A stretch of 64,000 nt of DNA from Emydura subglobosa. Its lineage: Eukaryota > Chordata > Testudines > Chelidae. Location of the stretch: NCBI GenBank assembly GCA_007922225.1, contig ML679963.1, forward strand, positions 7,101,984 through 7,165,983. Direction: 5' to 3'. This document shows positions 32,043-44,600 of this stretch, piece by piece. The position numbers were made by a program, and so were the translations under genes. The notes under the pieces were generated by a model. The model worked only from the letters and a program-made list of their open reading frames with translations, made no database searches and had not been told where the DNA came from. Numbering within the stretch: position 1 is the first letter of the stretch; every line of letters starts with the position of its first letter.

Positions 32043-32938
32043 AGAACATAAGAATGGCCATACTGGGTCAGACCAATGGTCCATCTAGCTCAGTATCCTG
32101 TCTTCCAACAGTGGCCAGTGCCAGGTGCTTCAGAGCGAATGAATAGAACAGGTAATCATCAAGTGATCCATCATCCCCTTTCGCCCATTCCCAGCTTCTG
32201 GCAAACAGAGGCAACGGACACTTCAGAGCATTAATGGACCTATCCTCCATTTATGTATCTAGTTCTTTTCTGAACCCTGTTATAGTCTTGGCTTTCACAA
32301 CATCCTCTGGCAAAGAGTTCCACAGGTTTACTGTGCGTTGTGTGAGGAAATACTTCCTTTTGTGTGTTTTAAACCTGCTGCCTGTTAAATTTAATTGGGT
32401 GACCCCTAGTTCTTGTGTTATTAGAAGGAATAAATAACACTTCCTTATTTACTTTCTCCACAACAGTCATGATTTTATAGATCTCTATCATATTCCCCCC
32501 CCTTACTCCTGTCTTTTCCAAGCTGAAAAGTCCCAGTCTTATTAGTCTCTCCTCATATGGAAGTTGTTTCATACTTCTAATCATTTTTGTTGCCCTTTTC
32601 TGTATCTTTTCCAATACCCATATTTCTTTTTTGAGCTGGGGTGACTAGATCTATATGCAGTATTCAAGGTGTGGGCGTACCATGGATTTATAGGGAGGCA
32701 ATATGATATTTTCTGTCATATTATCTATCATTTTCCTAATGATTCCCAACATGCTGTTAGTTTTTTTGATTGCTGCTGCACATTGAGCGGATGTCTGCAG
32801 AGAAGTCTCCACAATGACTCCAAGATCTCTTTCTTGAGCAGTAACAGCTAATTTAGACCCCATCATTTCATATGTATAGTTGGGATCATGTTTTCCAATG
32901 TGCATTACTTTGCATTTATCAACACTAGATTTCATAAG
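32043..32938 (-). mobile_element. CR1-type LINE, 3' part
   Basis: The minus strand encodes CR1 ORF2 in two frames: KCKVMHIGKHDPNYTYEMMG, AAAIKKTNSMLGIIRKMIDN and MVRPHLEYC, then IQKRATKMIRSMKQLPYEER, RLIRLGLFSLEKTG and NTRTRGHPIKFN. The 3' UTR has CAGTGGCCACTG and CTAGATGGACCATTGGTC and ends CATTCTTATGTTC. It is split by a frameshift near 32635 and is inactive. Confidence 0.94.
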
Positions 32939-32999
32939 TCCAAAGTAGCAATATTATTTACACAGTTTTAGCTGCTATAGGAGGTGAGTGATTTTACTA

Positions 33000-35325
33000 T
33001 TTTTGTAAATAAACCTCTTAAATCATCAGTTTCCCCCATAGTATCATACTAAATTATTGTTGCGAATATGCACATAACAGTCAATTAGCCTATTTGAGTG
33101 CACTCATGACCTCTGACCACTGCTGTGTCATCCAATTCATTAACAGGCCCTCAGTCCGTTAGCTCTCAGTATGAATTGATGTAGCACCTATTCTCTTTCA
33201 GCAAGGAAACATGCTTCTGCATTCATCTGTCCATTTCCACTTTCTGTGCTTTTGTATTCTCCTTCTGTTCCCTGTGATGCTAACCTGGTCACAACTTCTT
33301 GACCCCACGTTCCTGTCCTTCCCAAGGGGGTTGGAATCCCAATCACTGCAGAAAAACTTTTACTTTTCTTTTTAAACCACATTTTACTCAGCAAAAACAG
33401 CTTCCAGCCGTGTGGGAGCTTTGATCCCCTATTCAACAAGCCCTTGAAATGTTTTTTAAAGATGCTGCCTTCTTTCTAAGGCAAATGCATTCTTCATAAG
33501 GGGGAGACAGTATATGCTAGCTGGTCTCTGTTCAGTTGAAGAAGACAAATGATAGCTGTTATTACTTGAAAAGAGGAACAGTTAGATATATGGATGTGGG
33601 TTCAGTTGAAATAAGAATTCGTTTGAGAAACATCTCAATTAAGGAGGGGAGAACTAATTTTGCCAAATTTAAAAGCACCCGAATATAAAATTTTGTAGGC
33701 ATATGACAGAATGTGAAAATGTTGAGATTCAGGTTTGGCTTGCATCCCTCTGGATAAACATGAATTCTGGGCTGCTGCATGGTTCTTTTAAAGACTTGTT
33801 TCCTTGTTCTTCCCAGACGCAGGACAAGATTTTATTTCAGACAAGGACCTTTATGGTTTGCATAGCACAGGCTTCCATTTCACTAGCAATTGGTGGAGAG
33901 TTTGAACCAGGATCTGGATCCATAACTAAATTTTTGTCTATTCTAGGCATAGCTAAATTATCCATTACCAGGGTATCAAAGAGTCATGCTCTAATCTGTC
34001 TCCTTCCCTCCATCACTTCTCGATCAAGCTGCTATTACTTTGTTTTTCTCATTCTTTGTTTTTTAAAGTTTCTTTTCCTAATCGCCTCCTAAGAATATTT
34101 GTATCTGTTTGAGCTTCAACTTTTTTTTGTTATACCTCTTTACTGCAGTCATGTTCTGTGAATGGGCTGAACCAAAACCTCCGTTCCTGATACTTCCAAA
34201 CTGTGGTGTTTGAATTTCAGATGTTGATTTTTGCGAAACTTCAGCATCTTTGGATCTGGTATTCCATTACAGAGATGGGTTCAAGCTGTGAATTGAGATC
34301 TGATCCCGGATTTAGAGTTTTTGGGTTTGGTCATACCTTTATATGATTTGTTTTTTTATATACGACATTTTTCTTGAAAAGTAAAGGTTTAAATTAAATG
34401 ATGGAAAACTATGTATTTAAAACTTAAAAAAAGATTGAATGAAACCTCAAACTACTCCTAATCCATAACTAAGGCACCTAAATGCTATGGTAATACAAAT
34501 AATTAGTAATTATAACAATAATACTTAATAATAGGATTCAAATCACTACAGAGTTCTCCCAGCTCTAATCCCAAAGGCCCAGACTAAGTACTTTGCTGAA
34601 TCAATGCCTCACACCTCACGTAAAATTTTTAGTGAAGGCCCTGATCCTGGAAGCGTCTCCAAACAGAGAGACCCTCCTGGCACCTGCACTGAGCTCCTTC
34701 AACTTTTTTAATTGGATCTACAGGAGCTGAAGCTGCTCAGCACCTTGCAGGATCAGGTCAATTAACTTAGTCCCTGATTCAGCAAGATAGCTGAGCTTGT
34801 GTCTAACTTAAGCACGTTAGTAATCTATTGACATCGGTGGGGCTACGTGCGTGCCTAAAGCTACGCACACGCTTTGGTACCTTGCTGGAGTGGAGAATGA
34901 GTTAGAGGTTTGTGTGAGTCAGGACAACAGGCTTTGACTGATTATTATAAACTACCTACCCGCACACCTTTTTCCCTACGCTACCAGACAGTGTCCTAGC
35001 GAAGGCTAGTGTGATTGTTTAGTTGTGTAATAATGTGAGAGCCCTGTAATGCTGCCCAGCTCACTGAGATCTCAAGGAATCTGCTAAGCAAGTGCTGATG
35101 AGCATGGAAAATAAAGCAGCCGAGTGGCAGGTTTAACACATGGACCCTGTTCCTCCAGGATTATCAAAATATTCAGAAAAAAGGGAATCCAGAGCACTTG
35201 CTTATGTTCTTCCCTTTCTTTGCTCCTTTAGGTCACAGACACTCTCTTTTTTTGCATAACAATCAAATTGTCCTTGGAATGGATTTCACTAGGAGGACTA
35301 TATGGTGAATTTGGGCCTGATTCTT
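33000..35325. other. Intergenic stretch, no gene seen
   Basis: No exon or clear transposon recognised, apart from a palindromic repeat near 34770-34895 (CAGCAAGATAGCTGAGC on the left, a GGTACCTTGCTG-type complement on the right). The 129-codon plus-strand frame at 33703-34092 has no family resemblance. Confidence 0.55.
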
Positions 35326-35329
35326 GCAA

Positions 35330-35505
35330 AGTGGGCATAAATTACACTACCATTTTGTTGGTAAGCTCTTCGGGGCAGAGCCTGTCTATCCCTGTGTGTT
35401 TGTACTCTGTCTGCTACAATGGGGGCCCTGTTCTCAGTCAGTCATTAGGCACTACTATAATAAACATGAATAATAAATAATAATAATAATAATATAGTCC
35501 CGCCT
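35330..35505 (+). repeat. L2/L3-like LINE tail
   Basis: GGTAAGCTCTTCGGGGCAGA, GGGGGCCCTGTTCTCAGTC and an (AATAAT)n end at about 35468-35493. Confidence 0.75.
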
Positions 35506-35578
35506 TTGCATAGGAGTAAATGAGTACACAGGGTGCAAAGCAGAGGTCAGCCAGACTCTGTGTAGCATTTGAATAGAT

Positions 35579-35902
35579 CAGCGATCTTCACTGTTTTTCA
35601 AGCGGGGGCCACTTTAGCAAAAAATCTTCACAGTGAGAGCCACATCAACTACTAAATTAACAGGTGGGTTGCTATGGTAATATTACGGTTATTATACAAC
35701 AGCTATACTTCGATGTATTTTTTGGCGCACATCATACCATGTGGCCAATGTGTCGTGTAAAGAAGGGGGACTTCGATAGGCTCGGTACATATTCTAATGT
35801 TAAAAATAAAGTCAATTGGAATATAAACAATTAGTCAGGCGGCCACGCTTAGGGTCGATAGGAGCCACCACTGGCTCCCGGGCCTTGCATTGAAGAACAC
35901 GG
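35579..35902. mobile_element. hAT-type non-autonomous transposon with 8-bp target duplication
   Basis: The left terminus CAGCGATCTTC and the complement of the right terminus, CCGTGTTCTTC, share a short hAT-style inverted repeat. The flanks are GAATAGAT (35571-35578) and GACTAGAT (35903-35910), 7 of 8 identical, as expected for a hAT target-site duplication. The interior includes GGGGGCCACTTTAGC and GGAGCCACCACTGGCTCCCG and has no coding capacity. Length 324 bp. Confidence 0.8.
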
Positions 35903-35999
35903 GACTAGATGAAGCCCAGAGCCTACGTGAGGGTCTTTGTCTTTGGACATTTCAGCAGTGGCTTTTATTTACTTGTTTGTCTATTTGCCCTGAGTAGTA

Positions 36000-38585
36000 A
36001 AAGTCCAACTCCACCTCCTGTGTAATGTAGTGGGTGCCTCACTTCATGTTGTCAAACGTTTATTTTGAACATATGCAATTAAACCAGTTTCAATTCAAGA
36101 AGCTTCTTTCATTTGTCTCATAAAGAAGACAGAGTTGTCTTGTCCATCTAATCTGTGTTGGAGATCTCGTATGGTTCAGGGGTGAGAAGGTAAGCAAGGG
36201 ATCTTAAGTGGCTGCATGGGAGTAAATCAAGGAGTCTTTGCTGAGCAAACAGGGAGCACCAACAAGGAAAGATTTACAAGGTTTACCCAGCAGGACTCCA
36301 CCGTGATTAGCTACACAATACAGCAACTTTACAGTGGTGGAGAAGGAGACATAATTGCACCAGAAACTGTAACTATCGAAGCAAACACTATATTCAGCTA
36401 TGCTTTTCATTATTGGTGGGGAGGACGACAAGATGCATTTCAAATGTTGACTAGTAGGTGACAGGAGGGGTGGGACAGGAGGTCAAGGCTTACTGAAGCC
36501 CTGGGGAATTCAGAGCCAGTCTTTGTGGGGTCCTAAGATCCTGGAAGGATGCAGGCGTTGTCTCCTACTTTAGTTATGCCATCAGAGTGGGAGGTGGACA
36601 AGCCCTGAGTTGCAGAATTAGCATGGACTCCTGGGGTTCCTGGGAGCAGGGTTCTGCTTTTTTTGCACTACGGCCAGCTCTGGGGGAAATTCAAAGAGAA
36701 TCTCCACCAGGAAAAAAGTTGCATGCCGTTTAGAACAGCTGAATGTATTCTACAGCCATATAACGTGTGCACTGTGCTCCTGTTATAGTGTACATGGATG
36801 GGAGATGTCCCATTGTTAACAAGAGCTAGGGGCCGTCAGAAGTGCTTTTCTTTTTTCAATATGTGGCACTCTACCCTCTACATCTGTACAGAACCACTAC
36901 TTTAGCTGGTGTTGGGGACTTTGTGCTGGCGGGTTAGAGATAAAACCTAGTTCCTGATCACTTTCAGTCATGCAATAGTCTTTTAGGGAGAAGAAAAGGG
37001 GGCAAGCCTGGTTTCCTGGATCATACTGCAGCTCTGCTAATTAACTTCTTCCTACCTGAATTTCCCTTTCATTTTCAATTTAAAATGGAACCCTATATGG
37101 CTGTGTAAGAGTAATGTGTTTTCAAAGAACTGCCACATTTCTCCCCAGCAGTGGCTGCATTTCAGGGGTGGATGAAGTGTTCTGTATCCATTCATTTGCA
37201 GAGCACTTTAAGATCCTTACTAATGAATATGGTGCTAAGTAAAAGAAAGATATTATTCCTAATTCATCACTGTTAGTATGATTACAAACATTTTTTCATT
37301 AGTGTCCTTCCATGTCTCAAGGTTTTTGATGCTGCCACACTATTGCAAAGACATCTGGTAAATGCATGAGGTAAAAATCACAGAGCATAGTATATACAAA
37401 CAATGCATAGTTTCAAAAGTGACAACACCAACCTAATGTAAAGACCTCTACAGTCGCCGCCTATCTGATCTTGAGACACAAACACAATACAGATAGATGG
37501 GAGCTAACAATGTGTACTAACATACGGGCCTACAAATGTAATCAATTTCTGAATTCCTTTCTGTGTACCAGTCAAACTCTGACATCAGTCTAAGCAAATC
37601 TTCTCAAAGACTTCAAAGAGCGGAGCATATTTGCTGTCCACAGAGGACTAACAATGCTTTCCCTTTTGACCTATCGCATAATAAAGTATCTCTGATACCA
37701 CATCAACAATGACAGAAGGACTTGCCTAAAAACATGTGATAGGAAGTGTTTGCATATGATGCTTCTTTTCTGCAAAGCATTCTGGGAGCAAGCTGGAAAA
37801 GAACTCACTGGATTCCTTTATGCATAGTGAAGAACCTCATATCATCACAGGGTCCAATCCTGCCGTTACTGAAGTGTCAGAATTCTCCATTGACATCAGT
37901 AAAGCAGACGGGTCAGGCCCTTCATTCTTGGCGAACAACCTGGATGGGAGGAAGAAGATTTGAAAAAACGTCATGTTCTAGACTAGTTTGTTGTTAATTG
38001 GACTATTCATTTTACTTCTGTGGCAAACATTTCTGGAGTTGTTAAAATAGCTCAGCTGTATTTAGTTAGCAGTTGAAAGCCAGATCCCTAATGGTTAGAG
38101 CAGAATACATTATACCTGCTTGTCCTGGGTGTCTGCTTGAGACCTGGGAGTGGATTGCTGCAATCTTCATGAAGACAGTTCCCACCCCTAAAGAAACTCT
38201 AAGAACAACTGGACAATTAAATTGCCATGAAAACCTAAAGGAACCAGACTGTTCAGGCTTGGTAACGGGTTACGGATCCTTTCACCTCTAGACTGTTGCT
38301 TCAAATCCAAACCTGGCTGGGTCAGGTCCTCAGCTGTTGTGAATCAGCTTAGCTCCGTCAGGACCAGAGTTCAGCTCTGTGCCAGACTCGTTAGTGGATG
38401 ATGCTTGTCTTTGTATCATTTCACAGCATCCCGTCATGCCCCATAACGACAGTGACAGAAGAGATGTTCAACCCAACGAGACTGCCTTTCTGTCCGCTCC
38501 CAGGCAGATGCAGTGGAGAGAAGATCAGTGGGACACAGCAGCGCTCCAACAAGCAATGGGGGATGGCTGACCCTCCACCACACCA
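36000..38585. other. Intergenic stretch, no gene seen
   Basis: A short MIR-like tail may lie near 37190-37260 (GCAGAGCACTTTAAGATCC). No exon recognised. Confidence 0.5.
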
Positions 38586-38589
38586 CAAC

Positions 38590-38760
38590 CCTGCGCACAG
38601 GGCACCAGAGTGAGAGTCAAGAGACCAGAATTCTTCAGCCCATGACCTGCTGTTCAACTATGGGCAAGTCACGTCACCGCTCTGTGCCTCAGTTTCCCCA
38701 TCTCTAAAACAAGATCTAAGGATTATAAGTGTTATAAATGCTTCTTATTATTCACTCACT
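38590..38760 (+). repeat. MIR-type SINE fragment
   Basis: GTGAGAGTCAAGAGACCAGA, CAACTATGGGCAAGTCACG and GTGCCTCAGTTTCCCCATC in the MIR order. Confidence 0.8.
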
Positions 38761-39269
38761 AAGGGGGAGGGGGAACTGCCCACAGGTGGAAAACCCATGT
38801 CGTATGCTCTCGGACAAAAACAGCGCCATGCTATCACTGCTCTAATGCAGGTGGTGCCAACGGAGGTGGTAACCTAATTTTGACCCAGCTTAGTCTGCAG
38901 TGTTGCCTGTGCTCCTTCAGAGCAAATACAAGACAATTGAAAATGGGATTTACTTGTCTGAACAGCTGTCAGCCTTGCTTCACTTTCTTCTGAGGGGTAA
39001 TGGAGAGGTCATGCTGTCTCCCGCCCCTCTTCAGACTTGCAGCTACAGGGTCTCACCACCAAACTCTGGGGACGCTCTTTGCCTCGGACATGATGAGAAT
39101 TCATGTTGGGTCAGTCCTGAGACCCAGCTGATCATGAGAAAAGAAAGCAGACAAAACCCATGGACCAGACACCAGTTTGTTACCAGGCCACTGTGGAAGG
39201 ACAGTGGTGGCATTTTCTGCGCAGCAAGTTCCCTTGGCTTACGCTGCTTTGCAGAAAGAAGCCATGGAG

Positions 39270-39410
39270 AGTGGTACCTAGAGGTTAGCATAGCGGAGGG
39301 AGGGAATCAGTTCTGCCCCTGACTAGCTGTGTAACGCTGGGCAAATCATTCCTCCTCTCCACGCCTTAGGTTCCCCCTCTGCGAACTATGTGTAAACTGC
39401 CTCCAACACT
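39270..39410 (+). repeat. MIR-type SINE fragment
   Basis: CTAGAGGTTAGCATAGCGG, CTGACTAGCTGTGTAACGC and GGGCAAATCATTCCTCCTC in the MIR order. The 140-codon frame at 38900-39322 runs into it and is not a gene. Confidence 0.75.
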
Positions 39411-39563
39411 GTTGCACTTTAGAGTCTTGCTCCTCTGATGTAATAACCTCTTCTTGTTTTCTTCTGGAAGTAAATCTGGACCCTTACAAAGGCTGGTGTT
39501 GCACAGCAAAAATCTGCTGGTAACCTGTGCTGTGTTCCCAGCAGCTGTAGTAACACCTACAGG

Positions 39564-40518
39564 GCTGTCATGAGGTGAGCCCACCCCAGGGTGGGGAGGT
39601 TTGGAGGGCAAAGGGGTAGCAGGGCATCCCCGCAGGCAGTCTACCAGTCTGTTCCCAATCTCTCAGCCGTATGATTCAAAGGTCCGAGTCGGAGTGGCCG
39701 CCCCTCTGGCCAAGGCTGTGAGGCTTAGCGGCCAGAGTCAATAGTCACCCTCGGGTCAGGGTGGAGCAAGCAAACAGTCGGTAGCTCTGGCAGAGTAGGA
39801 AGAGCCAGTGGCCTATATAGCCCAAGTCCTCAGGCATGGCGGGGCCACAGAGCAATCTAAAGCCCAGGCCCTCAGGCAGGGTCGGGCAAGAGACGCAATC
39901 TGTAGCCCCGGCCCTGCGGCAGGGTGGGGCAAGCAAGCGGTCTATAGCTACGACGGGTTTGTACACCGCTGCAGTCTGACGCCCAGGTAGGGGGTAGCTC
40001 TCACCCCAAGGGGAGTGGTGGGGGAAGGCGGGGTAGGAGGACATGGGCCTATCCGACTCCACCATGTCCCAGCCCAGGGCCCCGTTCATGACAGGAGTGG
40101 TCACCCCCCTGGCCAGTAGGGATCCCACCGCAATACGCTGACCTGTCTTGGGCAGGAGAAACCACTCACACTGTCCCCCTGGGCCACTTCCTACTGTGCC
40201 TCCGGATGCCGTTGTCCGGGTCTCGTCGAGGCCTTCGGGTTCCCTGGCGTCGGTAGCCCCTGAACTTCTGACTCCAGGCAGTCGGCCTCCAGGGCCTTTG
40301 GTTCCCTCAGCTGGCAGCTAAAGTGGCTCCCAGCTTAGCACCTCCACCAAGTGTCCTTCCTCCTTGGTGGTCTACCTGGAATGAACTGGGCTGCTCCCTT
40401 TTATACTGGGGCAGCAGTTGGAACATGCCCAGCACAGCCTGAGGGGCGGGACTTCTGCCACCCATAGTGTGGGTTTAACCCTTTCCTGTTCAATGCAGGG
40501 TAAGCCCATCCCGTCACA
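39564..40518 (-). mobile_element. LTR-like element with TATA box and internal tandem repeat
   Basis: The minus strand begins TGTGACGGGATGGGC, the start of a common class of reptilian LTRs, at 40518. About 115 bp in is TATAAAAG (40398-40405), a plausible core promoter. The left edge (TGTCATGAGG near 39564) is only a guess; no clear target duplication was found. GC content is far above the surroundings. Inside, at about 39725-39955, is an imperfect tandem repeat of about 43-47 bp (CAGGCAGGGTCGGGCAAG against CGGCAGGGTGGGGCAAG). No retroviral proteins were seen. Confidence 0.5.
40398..40405 (-). promoter_or_regulatory. TATA box of the LTR-like element
   Basis: TATAAAAG followed by GGAGCAGCCC on the minus strand, in a GC-rich context. 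It could drive transcription leftward. Inferred from sequence only. Confidence 0.4.
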
Positions 40519-40519
40519 G

Positions 40520-42345
40520 GGGCTGACACCTGCCAGAAGACTTACAGTGTCTTGGCTGGATTAGAGACAAATTCCAGCTTTCTCATTGTATCTGACGCTT
40601 AGTTTTTATCTTGACATTGCTGCTGTAAGCTAATGCTGACAGCACCATACAGAAATTGATAGAAGACTTTGTGTAATGAGTCCATTATTAGACCCCAATT
40701 CTGCTTGCTGCTTATAAACAGGCCTATATGTACATTCAAAATACAACAGCCAGGAAGGAAACTGTAGGAGGGGCAGTCGTTAAGACCCAATCCTACATAC
40801 TCCAGAGGCTGTGAAGTAGACCTTGCATGGATCCTACATCTGCTGAGGTGCAGTAGAGGGCCAGGCTTTGGAGCACTAGGCATATTCCACATTTAACTTG
40901 GATCCATTTGATTCTCCTTCCTTCACCCTGCCCACAGAACACCCCTCCTTTGGGCTAAGTATTCATCCTCCTAGCAGGAGTAATATGTACACACAGCTGG
41001 ATTGCTGTTCCATGGAGGCTACTGGGCTGGCCAGAACCCATCAATGGACCATAAAGCTACTTTTGTTCGTTAATGGGTATCCATTTGGGGGCAAAATGGA
41101 AAAAAGAGAAAGAGAATTTGCCCTTTGTACTTTATGCCTACATGGCTCTTTATTTTTTAAACAATAATTAAATGAGGGACAGATCCTTCAGTATCAATGC
41201 CCATAAACCTCTCGTTAACTTCAGTACAACTAACTGCTGCAGCAGGGAAGCTGGTGATTGTAATTTGGTGTTGCTTTCTCATGATTCCAGAGGTCCACAT
41301 CAGGCCCAGTGCTGCAACTCTCACGACCTGATCATGAGTTCATGGTATTTGGTCTTTTCTATAAAGAACCAGCTTCTGGGTCATGTGAATTTCAGCTCTC
41401 ATTGGGGGTAAGGTTGGAAGGATGGTTCTAGCCCTCACTGTCGCAGAGGAAAAGCTTAGGGTTTTAGATTCCTAAAGGCTCAGGAACCACATGCCAGAAC
41501 ATTTTTTTTTAATCACATGATTTTTAAAGCAATCTCATTATTTTGGGGCCCTGATTCACGATATCTGAATGCGTAGGGCTGGTGCTACGCAGTGTCATAG
41601 AGACCAGTTCTCTCATCCCTTCATTTGAGACAGAACGGAGTGATTTGGGGGAAGGGAAAAGTGGCTTTAAGGCACCTTTTTAGGCCCTCTCGTCTCAGGT
41701 GGTTCAGAGTACTGCCCACTCCTCAACATGAGTTAGAGCACATGCAGGGGTGTTATTACGACTTATTTGATTGATTGTCATAAGAATTCTTAGGGTTTTT
41801 TTTCTTAATCCAGCTCTACATATTCACTATAAAGGCAAATTAGAACATAATTATGGGTCTTTTGCCCTGCTGTGCAACTACCATCATCTATTGTCATGTA
41901 ATAATGGCATTATTGCCCCGCTGGGTGTCATGGAAAAGTCACCTGCTAATGACTTGCTTTATCATTCTTATAGGCGGCAATAATGCCACATGTAAAGTGA
42001 TGGCCCTTTGTTTTGTAACGAGTCAGAATACGGGTTGTTACTAATATAAAGAAGTGATCTATAACAATTCATGTTGCAGCAGTATATGGCGCTTCAGTCA
42101 CAAGGAATTCCCTTGTTAAACAATTTTGAACTGTAAAATAATTATCTTGCCTTGTAAAACGCTATTGGTCATAAATGAACTTTGTCATGTAACCAGCATT
42201 TGTTACTCTTCTCTTCATAACAATTCCATCACTAACACACACAAAAACCTAAACACCACCAGGAAAGGAAGTCAGATAAGAGGGTCCTTGAACATTATGA
42301 AAACTGCATCTCTCTTAAAAATTTGATGGCACTTTTACATGAGTA
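40520..42345. other. Intergenic stretch, no gene seen
   Basis: No exon recognised. A segment near 41500-41570 (CACATGATTTTTAAAGC and onward) resembles a piece also present near 58620-58690, so it is probably an unnamed interspersed repeat. Confidence 0.5.
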
Positions 42346-42349
42346 TTAC

Positions 42350-42430
42350 TGTGTGTTATAGCACCCGGAGGTCTTCAAGTGAGCTTGGGTCCCCGTTGTG
42401 TGAGCGGCTGTACATACACATTAACACAGT
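42350..42430 (-). repeat. L2/L3-like LINE tail fragment
   Basis: Minus strand: GTACAGCCGCTCACACAACG and CCTCCGGGTGCTATAACAC, a diverged copy of the tail seen at 30555 and 46425. Confidence 0.5.
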
Positions 42431-43039
42431 TGTGTGATAAAAATACACACGAGAGCGATACACTTTCTTAAAAATACTAGTTTTATTAGTATCAGTAAAT
42501 ACAGGGATATTTCTAAAATTTAAGATAACACTGGTTTCCATTTTTTTGGACATAAGACAAAAAAATCCCTTTCAGTTCCTGCTCAGTTCTGTAAAGCAAA
42601 CAGATTGTATTTCATCCTGAACAAGCCAAACACTGACTGTAAAGTAGCATGGATTGCTTTTGCATTAGTAATTTTGACACTGTGGTACGTTGTGTATTTT
42701 GGGTTTGTTCTCCTTCCCCTGCCCTCACTTAGTTATTTAGAAATAATTGATAAAATAGTCACATTAGAAAGAATGGCTCAAATTCTTTTATGAATGGCAC
42801 CAGTGTAAATTTTGTACATCATATACGAGTTCAGTGTCTGCAAGGTAGTTCGGGTGGCTGGTAGCCTTTTGGGATGTGGTACATATAGCACTAGTAAATC
42901 TACTAGATCCTGTAGATCCAGTCTGAGAATCCTTATATTTGCTCTTCAGGTGGCTGCAGACCCAACATGATCTAAAATCTATGATCATGAGCTGCATGAA
43001 TGAGCTCAATGAGTCTCTATTGTAGACTGAATTTTGCTG

Positions 43040-43165
43040 CCACTTAAGCCCCGATTCAGGAAAGCACTTAAGCACATGAGGCCTAGGCTCTGATTCAATG
43101 CCTGTTGAAGTCATTGGAAAGACTCCCATTCACTTCATGATCTTTGGATCAGGCCTTTTACCCCC
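43040..43165. repeat. Short palindromic repeat (GCACTTAAGCAC family)
   Basis: CCCGATTCAGGAAAGCACTT and AAGCACATGAGGCC on the left; GACTCCCATTCACTTC and GGATCAGGCC on the right. Confidence 0.55.
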
Positions 43166-43464
43166 CCCTACCCCCTCATGCAACCCCACACACACTGTGT
43201 AGGCTGCAAGCAATGGTACATTATACAGAATGGACTTTATAAAAAGGAGATATCAGATTGGCCAATGAATGTTTCAAGGATGTAGGAGCCTATTTGAATC
43301 ACTGTATTTCATGAAAATGGGAAATGTTTAGTTATCAACGTTAATACTAGCGTTCGCTATATTAACAAACTAATTACATCTGAACTATTATAGTTGCATC
43401 CTTCATAAGTATATGCCAGGAAGTGAATAATCTTTCATGAGATTCCAGAGCTCCTTGTGAATGT

Positions 43465-43565
43465 GGTTATTGTTTGTATTACAGTAGAAGCTCAGGCCTC
43501 AGCCAAGATCAGGTGCTGTAAAAGCACAGAGACAGTCCCTGCCCCAAAGAGCTTACAGTAGGAAC
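43465..43565 (-). repeat. L2/L3-like LINE tail
   Basis: Minus strand: TACTGTAAGCTCTTTGGGGC and AGGGACTGTCTCTGTG, a good match to the family tail. Confidence 0.75.
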
Positions 43566-44404
43566 AGCAAGACAGCCAAAGGGAGGGAGAGGCATCCCAA
43601 AGCCTGTGTCATGCCTTGTCTTTCTAGCAAATGAAAAAGACGAGACTCCTGACTCAGTTGAGGTTTCCTTCTCTTTTCCTTCCTAGATTTGCTGTATCAC
43701 AGGCACTCACAATCTGATTGGATCTAAACGGGGGTTCCTGTCTCTTACCACGTCTGGCCTTACCCCTTCTGCTATGTCAATATCTCAAGGCTCCAATCCC
43801 GCAAATGGCTGTGCCCAGGTTCACTCTTGCACACACATGCACGCAGAGTGCCCCCATTCACTTCAGTGGGGCTCTGCATGAGTGCAGGGATTTGCCTGCA
43901 TGCGGGATTATGGCCTAGATAGTGTATGGTATTGCTTACTGTTGCCATCAATAAATGTTGAGTCATCTGAATTTTCATCCACCATATTGGTTTCCCCCAC
44001 CTTCCAGAGTATGGCGAATGCTTGGCTCTGCTATAAATGCTTCCATGGCTTGATTGCATTTTCCATCCACATCTTCTCACCCTTTCACTTTCTTACCTGA
44101 TTTGTAATCTTTATGATGTTTCTGAGGTCCTCACATCTAGTAATCGCCATCCTGAGATTACAGGTGTCTGTGACAGAGATTCTCGTTTGCCCTCTGTTCT
44201 TCCCCTTTATATAGGGTGTGGCTTTCATGTGGGAAAGAAGTCGGAAATGGGCACTTCAAATAACAGAGTGTTTGGAAAAAAAATTCATTCTTTTTACAAG
44301 AAAAGTCATTCTATGACCATTTTAAAGATGATTCAGAAGTGAGACCACCTGGGATGTTAAGACAAAAAGTAGTTTTCCACCCAAAGCATCAAATAAGATA
44401 TAGC

Positions 44405-44600
44405 AAATTACTTATGGCCAGATTCTCATATGCCGACTCATGTTGGGTAGTATCTTACTCAACATGGAGTACCAGTAAGCCAGAGCCTCAGCAGCTTTAA
44501 ATGGGGATAAACTGGCAGAGCTCCATGGACTTCAGTGGAACCACACTAATATACATCCCCTGAAGATCTGGCCTATCAACTTCAATGGGACCACTCATGA
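44405..44600. repeat. Palindromic interspersed repeat (GTAAGATAC family)
   Basis: GGTAGTATCTTACTCAACAT on the left and the complement-like TGAAGTAAGATACTAGTCAG on the right, with GGCCAGATTCTC and GATCTGGCC segments and GACTTCAGTGGAACC in the middle. This is a reptile-type short inverted repeat. Confidence 0.5.

Noticed and set aside
33703..34092. 129-codon plus-strand frame
   Set aside because: No domain, no splice-supported context, and a hydrophobic tail produced by T-rich sequence.
38900..39322. 140-codon plus-strand frame
   Set aside because: Its end overlaps a MIR SINE, composition is ordinary for non-coding DNA, and no family resemblance was seen.
39745..40128. 127-codon minus-strand frame
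   Set aside because: It lies in the GC-rich LTR-like element and follows its internal tandem repeat; no retroelement protein motif is present.
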